In this document: piece after piece, positions 42,684-46,995 of the stretch
Layout of the letters: each line of letters opens with the position of its first letter
Position numbering within the stretch: position 1 is the first letter of the stretch
Source of the DNA: an uncultured Veillonella sp.
GTDB taxonomy: Bacteria; Bacillota; Negativicutes; Veillonellales; Veillonellaceae
Length of the DNA stretch: 46,995 nt
Reading direction: 5' to 3'
Assembly (NCBI RefSeq): GCF_934230905.1
Contig: NZ_CAKQFJ010000016.1
Span: forward strand, 1-46,995
Notes under the pieces: model-generated
Told to the model about the DNA's origin: nothing
What the model saw: the letters and a program-made list of their open reading frames with translations, nothing else
Databases searched by the model: none
Program-made: the position numbers and the translations under genes

Positions 42684-45346
42684 TTGAAGCCCATCCTTTC
42701 CAGATGATTCTTCACTTTATCTTCATAGTTAGATGCCTTCTTCATGAGGTCAGGAAGTGTATCTTCATAACGTTTTGAAAGTTCTATAATGCGGTCTGCA
42801 AGCTGATGAGAAATAGCAGCATACAAATCATATATTCCATTTCCGATTGTGTAATACCACTTTCTATTGACTAACAAATCAAGTATTTCTTCATCAGTTA
42901 GAGAAGCATATCTATCACGAGCCTTTTCATCTAAAGCTTTATCCATATCTTTAATAAGCTTTGTTGATTCTTCGGATTTCTTAGCAAGTTCGTATGCTTC
43001 TTTTAATTCTTTATAATCATCAGCATATACATCAGGCACAGGCGCCTCTGCGCGCGCAACAGCAAGTGCATATGCTACTGATGCCTTTGTCACAGTTCCT
43101 TTTTCTGTGTAAGCAACCTCTAATATAATATTATTGCTAATATAATCTACATAATCCTTCTTTTTCATAGGGAGCATGCTCTGAAACTCAAGAAGCGCAT
43201 CAATCAAAGGTGTATGAACGTAGCTCATGATTTCATCCATTTTTTCTTGAATATCCTTACTCTTAACTTTTCCACCTTCAGCAATTTCTGATAAAGTCGA
43301 ATCTTCTGATGAATCTTCAACCAACGTCATAAGTCTCGAGTCAGTTTCTGCAACAATCTCTGCGAGGTCATCCATAGCTTTTTTCTCTTCAGGGAAAAGC
43401 TCTGAAATAATAATAGATTTAGGAATCAATTTACCTTCCCATCCAGCAATCTTAAGCTCCGGATTTCCGTCAGCATCAGTTTTCTTTGTTTCTTTCATTA
43501 TGTTCTCTGTCTCTCTTGCCACACCGTAATCATTCTCTTCAGAAATGATAAGAGAAACATCATCACTAAGCACCTCATTCCAATACGAAAGAAGTAACTG
43601 ATATACATCATATTTATCAATCAGTTTGATACCCTCGAACTCATTCAGGATTACTTGTGCTAATTCCACAATAAGTTCTTTGGCGGATACCCCATCATTC
43701 AATGTTTTTAACTTCGTATCTGCATATGTTTTCCAATTAGCAAATGCAACATCAATCATCTCACCGTAAGCAGCAAATTCAGCATTTGAATAAGTTGTCT
43801 GACGGATTTCATCTTCTGCTACATTTAATTTATAGTATCCTTCACTGAATGTACTTAGAAGTTCTTCTTTTAATGTAGGAAATGCAATCCAGAATTTATC
43901 TAACGCATCTATATCAGCGGCAGGAATACCACCATGAATATGGGCATAGATATTCTGGATATCTTCAGGTTCTGAAGAATCAATATAACGAGAAATGTTC
44001 AGGTAATAACCATTTTTCTCTTTAATCTCTTTATTAGGTACAAAACGAGCATACTTCGGATTTGTTGTAATCTGCTCATTAAAGGTCGTAACAATACGAT
44101 AAATATCCTGTTCACGAAGTCTATTTTTGCTACCATCTTTTACATATCCTTTTCCAGCATCAATCATAAAAATACCTGCACGATTTTCAGCACCTTCTTT
44201 ATCTATAATCAAAATACATGCAGGAATACCTGTACCAAAGAAAAGGTTAGGAGGAAGACTAATAATTCCTTTAATCCAACCCTTATCAACAATAGTCTGT
44301 CTAATTGTTGCTTCAGCATTACCACGGAAAAAAACACCATGTGGCAAAATAACTGCTGCTTTACCGGTCGATTTAAGTGTTTTTAAGATATGCATTAACC
44401 ATGCATAGTCACCGTTCTTTTCAGGTGGTCTATCTCCATAGCCAGTAAATCTATCGTACTCCTTCAAACCGTCTGACCAGTTCTTAAGAGAAAATGGAGG
44501 ATTGGCAACAATATAATCAAAACGTTCAAGTTCAGAAGCATCATCACTTCTTGTAAACTGAGGGTCAGAGAAAGTATTTCCTGCCATAATTTTGATTGTT
44601 GCTTTGTTATGAAGTACAGCATTCATTTTTGCAAGACCAGCAGTTGAACCTTCTTTTTCCTGACCATAACCAGATATTTCAAAAGGGGCCTCTGCAAGTG
44701 CTCTAATCAATAAGGAACCACTACCACAGGCTGGATCGCATACTGTAGCATCACGGTCAGTGCATTTATCAATACCAATAACCTTTGCTAAAATACGAGA
44801 TACTTCTGCAGGAGTATAGAATTGTCCCTTACTCTTTCCGCTTTCTGTAGCAAAGTTTCTCATCAAATATTCGTAAGCATCACCAATGATATCATCGCCT
44901 TCCGCTTTATTCTTTGAGAAGTCTAATTCGGGACGCTGGAAGATAGCAATAAGCTTTGTAAGCTTGTCTACCATTTCCTGTCCCTTACCAATTTTTGCTT
45001 CATCATTAAAATGAGCAATATCAATAACACCCTTCAAGCTATCGTTAACCTCAGCAAGACGAGCGATTATCTTATCTATACCTTCACCAATGTTCTTCTT
45101 ATTTTTAAGTGCAATAAAGTCATCAAAAGAACAGCCAGTTCTCTTTTCAGGGTCAGAGTTCGGGTCATGAGCTTTATCAAAAACGGTCAAATCTCCGTAC
45201 TTTTGTCCTTTGTATTTATCCGTTACATACTTCATAAATAACAACGTCAGTATGTAATCCTTATATTGTGATGCATCCATACCTCCACGCAATGCATCGC
45301 AGCTCGCCCAAAGTGAGCTGTATAATTCCGTTTTCTTAACAGCCAT
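42677..45346 (-). CDS. hsdM: Type I restriction-modification methyltransferase, M subunit, with long C-terminal extension
   Basis: An N6-adenine methyltransferase. The AdoMet site DPACGSG is at residues 204-210 and the catalytic NPPF at 282-285. The N-terminal helical HsdM domain comes before. At 889 aa it is about 350 residues longer than the classic enzyme: residues beyond about 500 form an extra mostly helical region, ending in a coiled-coil-like stretch (LADRIIELSKRYEDTL...). Long versions are known in other Firmicutes. Together with the base composition this suggests the operon came by transfer. Confidence 0.95.
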   Translation of the reverse strand: MAVKKTELYSSLWASCDALRGGMDASQYKDYILTLLFMKYVTDKYKGQKYGDLTVFDKAHDPNSDPEKRTGCSFDDFIALKNKKNIGEGIDKIIARLAEVNDSLKGVIDIAHFNDEAKIGKGQEMVDKLTKLIAIFQRPELDFSKNKAEGDDIIGDAYEYLMRNFATESGKSKGQFYTPAEVSRILAKVIGIDKCTDRDATVCDPACGSGSLLIRALAEAPFEISGYGQEKEGSTAGLAKMNAVLHNKATIKIMAGNTFSDPQFTRSDDASELERFDYIVANPPFSLKNWSDGLKEYDRFTGYGDRPPEKNGDYAWLMHILKTLKSTGKAAVILPHGVFFRGNAEATIRQTIVDKGWIKGIISLPPNLFFGTGIPACILIIDKEGAENRAGIFMIDAGKGYVKDGSKNRLREQDIYRIVTTFNEQITTNPKYARFVPNKEIKEKNGYYLNISRYIDSSEPEDIQNIYAHIHGGIPAADIDALDKFWIAFPTLKEELLSTFSEGYYKLNVAEDEIRQTTYSNAEFAAYGEMIDVAFANWKTYADTKLKTLNDGVSAKELIVELAQVILNEFEGIKLIDKYDVYQLLLSYWNEVLSDDVSLIISEENDYGVARETENIMKETKKTDADGNPELKIAGWEGKLIPKSIIISELFPEEKKAMDDLAEIVAETDSRLMTLVEDSSEDSTLSEIAEGGKVKSKDIQEKMDEIMSYVHTPLIDALLEFQSMLPMKKKDYVDYISNNIILEVAYTEKGTVTKASVAYALAVARAEAPVPDVYADDYKELKEAYELAKKSEESTKLIKDMDKALDEKARDRYASLTDEEILDLLVNRKWYYTIGNGIYDLYAAISHQLADRIIELSKRYEDTLPDLMKKASNYEDKVKNHLERMGFKW

Positions 45347-45376
45347 AATCCGTTTCTCCTTTAAGTTAAATCATGC

Positions 45377-45571
45377 TTATTCAATAGCACTTTTACCGCT
45401 CTTTACCCACGCATCAAGTTCTGAACATTTAAATTTCCATTGTTTTCCAATTTTATGAGCTGGAATTCCTTTATTTTTACGAATCCAACCTCTAAGCGTA
45501 ACCGGTTTTATACCTAGGTATTCTGCGGCTTCTTCAATGTTTATCCATTTTTCATTCATAGTGTTGTCCAT
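45377..45571 (-). CDS. Excisionase/MerR-like helix-turn-helix protein
   Basis: A 64-aa DNA-binding domain of the HTH_17/excisionase type: NIEEAAEYLGIKPVTLRGWI is the winged helix-turn-helix and KIGKQWKFKCSELDAWV the wing and last helix. AGAGG lies 7 nt before the ATG. It is the first gene of the R-M operon, 30 bp before hsdM. It may be a controller of the operon, or the leftover recombination directionality factor of a lost mobile element. Three tandem 10-bp repeats by its promoter (45642-45671) would be its natural binding site. Confidence 0.85.
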   Translation of the reverse strand: MDNTMNEKWINIEEAAEYLGIKPVTLRGWIRKNKGIPAHKIGKQWKFKCSELDAWVKSGKSAIE

Positions 45572-45614
45572 ATCATTACCTCTCGAAGCTCATAGTTACA
45601 ATACACCATTCAAT

Positions 45615-45643
45615 ATTATATAAATTCCGAAGGCAAAAAACAA
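45615..45643 (-). promoter_or_regulatory. Promoter of the HTH-hsdMSR operon
   Basis: On the minus strand TTGTTT (45638-45643) and a perfect TATAAT (45615-45620) are 17 bp apart, about 45 bp before the HTH gene. The -35 touches the tandem repeat array. Confidence 0.75.
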
Positions 45644-45671
45644 GATGTTTGATGATATTTGTTGATATTTG
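45642..45671. repeat. Three tandem 10-bp repeats at the R-M promoter
   Basis: The units aagatgtttg, atgatatttg and ttgatatttg follow each other with no gap. They share the pattern (a/t)tgat(a/g)ttTG-like with one helical turn per unit, so a protein would bind the same face three times. The array begins inside the -35 of the R-M promoter. Confidence 0.7.
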
Positions 45672-45718
45672 CTGTCATTCTCGTGATTTTAACTAAATTA
45701 ATAAAACTTTTTTATCGA

Positions 45719-45748
45719 GACCGGACACGTATATGTCCGGCCTTTTTT
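45719..45748 (+). terminator. Plus-strand terminator-like dyad with no known gene
   Basis: The dyad ccggaca...tgtccgg (45721-45740) is followed by ccTTTTTTC on the plus strand. Nothing upstream on that strand is known to be transcribed, so it may end antisense transcription or belong to a lost element. The gene-free stretch from 45572 to 46164 contains, in order, the R-M promoter and repeats, this dyad, a related dyad at 45812-45829, the structured region 45861-46016 and the end of an IS200-like element. Confidence 0.55.
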
Positions 45749-45811
45749 CATTGATTTTTCTATATTTTCTACTTTTCTAGCATATTAAAATGCCATTTTC
45801 TTCCCTGAAAA

Positions 45812-45829
45812 CGGACATACGCATGTCTG
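45812..45829. repeat. Second GGACA-N5/6-ATGTC dyad
   Basis: The sequence ggacatacgcatgtct shares the outer five bases on both sides (GGACA and ATGTC) and the spacing with the dyad at 45723-45738, 90 bp away. A paired protein site is possible. Confidence 0.45.
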
Positions 45830-45860
45830 AGGTTTCGGTTTTAATTTCTGGCATATTTAA

Positions 45861-46016
45861 GATAGTTGATTAGAAGTTTAACAAACTCGTCTCGGACAAG
45901 ACATTAAACTGTCTGGCACAACTATCAATTCACCATCTTCGTGGCCACGTGGTGTGTTTGCAATTGATAGGAAGGTCTCACAAGTAAATATAGTGCCAGC
46001 TTAGCAAACTAGCTGG
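45861..46016. other. Strongly structured region with competing stems
   Basis: Six perfect pairings of 5-9 bp fall within 156 nt: gatagttg/caactatc (45861-45868, 45919-45926), agtttaa/ttaaact (45875-45881, 45904-45910), agaca/tgtct (45899-45903, 45910-45914), ctatcaatt/aattgatag (45922-45930, 45962-45970) with caccat/gtggtg inside it, ctggcac/gtgccag (45913-45919, 45993-45999) and ccagct/agctgg (45996-46001, 46011-46016). The first and fourth cannot form together, nor the last two. No ORF with a ribosome site is seen. It could be a structured RNA, a recombination or transfer site, or part of an IS end. Strand is not settled. Confidence 0.45.
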
Positions 46017-46164
46017 TCACCAATCAGAACCAACCGTAAAACGGGTGGTTTGCTCACGGGCTATAAGCCCGTAGTACTAGGCCAGCGTCTAAAAGCGCTG
46101 GCTTTCACTGCGTTCAGGCCGCATAGCCATTGACTCGTAACATTCCCCTTTAAGGGGATATGTA

Positions 46165-46626
46165 TTACTTGCTACCCTTAAAAGGGTCCTCATATTCTTT
46201 TACACTAAGTTTATCTTTCATTTGGTCATGTAACTCTTGCTCACGTATATATTTCTTTACTGTAGCCTCATTTAAACCTACTGTACTAACATAATAACCC
46301 TCGGACCAAAAGTGTCTATTTCCAAATTTATACTTTAAGTTTGCGTGTTTATCGAACATCATTAGTGCACTTTTACCTTTTAAATATCCCATAAAAGATG
46401 AAACTGATATTTTAGGTGGGATTAATACTAGCATATGCACATGATCTGCCATAAGCTCCCCCTCTATAATCTTGACGCCCTTATATTCACATAAACGTCT
46501 CAGTATTTCACGTAAACTATTTCTGTATTGATTATATATAACTTTACGTCTATACTTAGGTGTAAATACTATGTGGTATTTGCATAATCATTTTGTGTGC
46601 ACAAGGCTCTGTGTCTTTGTTGCCAT
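46165..46626 (-). pseudogene. tnpA: IS200-type Y1 transposase with an in-frame TGA
   Basis: The full frame is 153 codons: MATKTQSLVHTK, TGA, LCKYHIVFTPKYRRK, and so on to SVKEYEDPFKGSK. The TGA at codon 13 (46588-46590) stands where relatives have Trp, so one G-to-A change broke it. The catalytic HUH is His62-Val-His64 and the nucleophile is Tyr126 in VKKYIREQE. The rest is intact, and a shorter protein could start at the Met at codon 59 (46452), but that would lose the first strands and be dead or act as an inhibitor. The start has AAAGGTG at the right distance. Confidence 0.85.
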
Positions 46627-46629
46627 ATT

Positions 46630-46694
46630 AAATCACCTTTCTTTTGCATATAATGCTGCTTGAACACCTACATTATACTTAAGCAAGGTGATTT
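46630..46694 (-). promoter_or_regulatory. tnpA promoter inside an SD-masking dyad
   Basis: A 10-bp inverted repeat (46630-46639 with 46685-46694) has one arm covering the tnpA Shine-Dalgarno (AAAGGTGATTT). Inside it tataatg/cattata pairs again (46650-46656 with 46671-46677). The latter contains a TATAAT -10 (46672-46677, minus), so a transcript from the element's own promoter would start after the outer arm and leave the SD open. Transcripts entering from outside would carry both arms and close it. Confidence 0.55.
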
Positions 46695-46782
46695 TTTTGT
46701 ATAACTTTCGTTGTCGCACCCGCATAGCGGGTGGTTTTATGATTCGCGACTACGTCGCGAACCAGTCTAAAGACAATCATGA

Positions 46783-46995
46783 CCACCCGTAAAACGGGTG
46801 GTTTGCTCACGGGCTATAAGCCCGTAGTACTAGGCCAGCGTCTAAAGGCGCTGGCTTTCACTACGTTCAAGCCGCATAGCCATTGACTCGTAACGTTCCC
46901 CTCAAAGGGGATATGTACTACTTGCTACCCTTAAAAGGGTCCTCATATTCTTTTACACTAAGTTTATCTTTCATTTGGTCATGTAACTCTTGCTC
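46783..46995 (-). mobile_element. Second IS200-type copy, cut by the window end
   Basis: The right-end hairpin chain and the 3' end of tnpA recur here in the same orientation, 753 bp from the first copy, with seven differences in about 200 positions and no gaps. The tnpA part is 46918-46995 (25 codons plus a TAG stop, where copy 1 has TAA). Whether its codon 13 is intact lies outside the window. Confidence 0.85.
46918..46995 (-). CDS. tnpA: IS200-type transposase, 3' end only
   Basis: The last 25 codons match copy 1: EQELHDQMKDKLSVKEYEDP then FKGSK. The gene continues past the window edge, so integrity cannot be judged. Confidence 0.7.
   Translation of the reverse strand, partial: EQELHDQMKDKLSVKEYEDPFKGSK

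Larger units (their letters stand above)
46031..46740 (-). mobile_element. IS200-type insertion element (tnpA only, inactivated)
   Basis: A single-gene IS200/IS605-family element read on the minus strand. It holds a Y1 transposase gene (46165-46626), a left region with hairpins (acccgc/gcgggt at about 46719-46733 and ttcgcgac/gtcgcgaa at 46743-46761), and a right region of at least four short hairpins: ccccttt/aagggg (about 46145), ccagcg/cgctgg (46083-46102), cgggct/agcccg (46057-46071) and ccgt/acgg (46034-46044). No tnpB is present. The ends are approximate. The right region recurs 753 bp further on with only seven differences, which marks a second copy. Confidence 0.8.

Noticed and set aside
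45642..45671. Short CRISPR-like or iteron array
   Set aside because: Only three abutting 10-bp units without spacers, placed on a promoter; an operator is more likely, and there is no replication gene or cas gene nearby.

Overview
The window looks like the chromosome of a Veillonella-type organism: Negativicutes, an AT-rich firmicute with an outer membrane. The clues are firmicute-like housekeeping genes (rpsO, nrdR, an Mrp ATPase, pyruvate carboxylase) next to a complete ADP-heptose pathway and two heptosyltransferase-like genes, which only a lipopolysaccharide-bearing cell needs. Genus is inferred from content and protein style, not from a search. Nearly every gene is on the minus strand.

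Layout. 1-850: the first codons of a probable pnp gene, a 30-codon hydrophobic toxin-like peptide on the plus strand, and rpsO with promoter and terminator. 852-4526: an ABC importer of the TrpXYZ type with two tandem, clearly duplicated substrate-binding lipoproteins. 4657-14630: a long, tightly packed run reading nrdR, M19 dipeptidase, gmhA, hldE, hldD, gmhB, two GT9 transferases, a DEDDh exonuclease and an M18 aminopeptidase; it makes and transfers heptose for the LPS core. 14966-18412: pyruvate carboxylase behind overlapping dyads. 18705-31403: mostly metabolic and maintenance genes: a second M18 peptidase, a DASS anion transporter, an Mrp Fe-S carrier, a PLP aminotransferase, a TVP38-like membrane protein, a hotdog thioesterase-like protein, IlvE, a FAH-family protein, Ogt, a zinc macrodomain hydrolase, an exported ABM-like protein paired with a radical SAM/B12-like protein, and a YbaK/ProX deacylase.

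The accessory part runs from about 31465 to the end. 31465-36469 holds six minus-strand genes that look like a polymorphic-toxin immunity cluster (DUF4375-like, SUKH-like, ankyrin+SUKH-like and small acidic or membrane proteins) with no toxin gene in the window and a Fur-like site at its promoter. After a flavin-reductase-like gene comes a decayed type III methyltransferase remnant, then a type I restriction-modification operon (HTH, hsdM, hsdS, hsdR, M48/YgjP-type peptidase). The HTH gene has a good promoter with three tandem 10-bp repeats beside it, suggesting self-regulation. The last 1.4 kb has no intact gene: it contains a strongly structured stretch with competing stems, then an IS200-type element whose transposase carries an in-frame TGA, then the end of a second copy in direct orientation.

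Best candidates for something new: the toxin-less immunity cluster with shuffled modules and a possible iron switch; the structured, switch-like region at 45861-46016; the HTH-plus-repeats control of the R-M operon; a possible short plus-strand RNA at about 14803-14872; and the toxin-like 30-codon ORF between rpsO and pnp. No CRISPR array, rRNA or tRNA was recognised.
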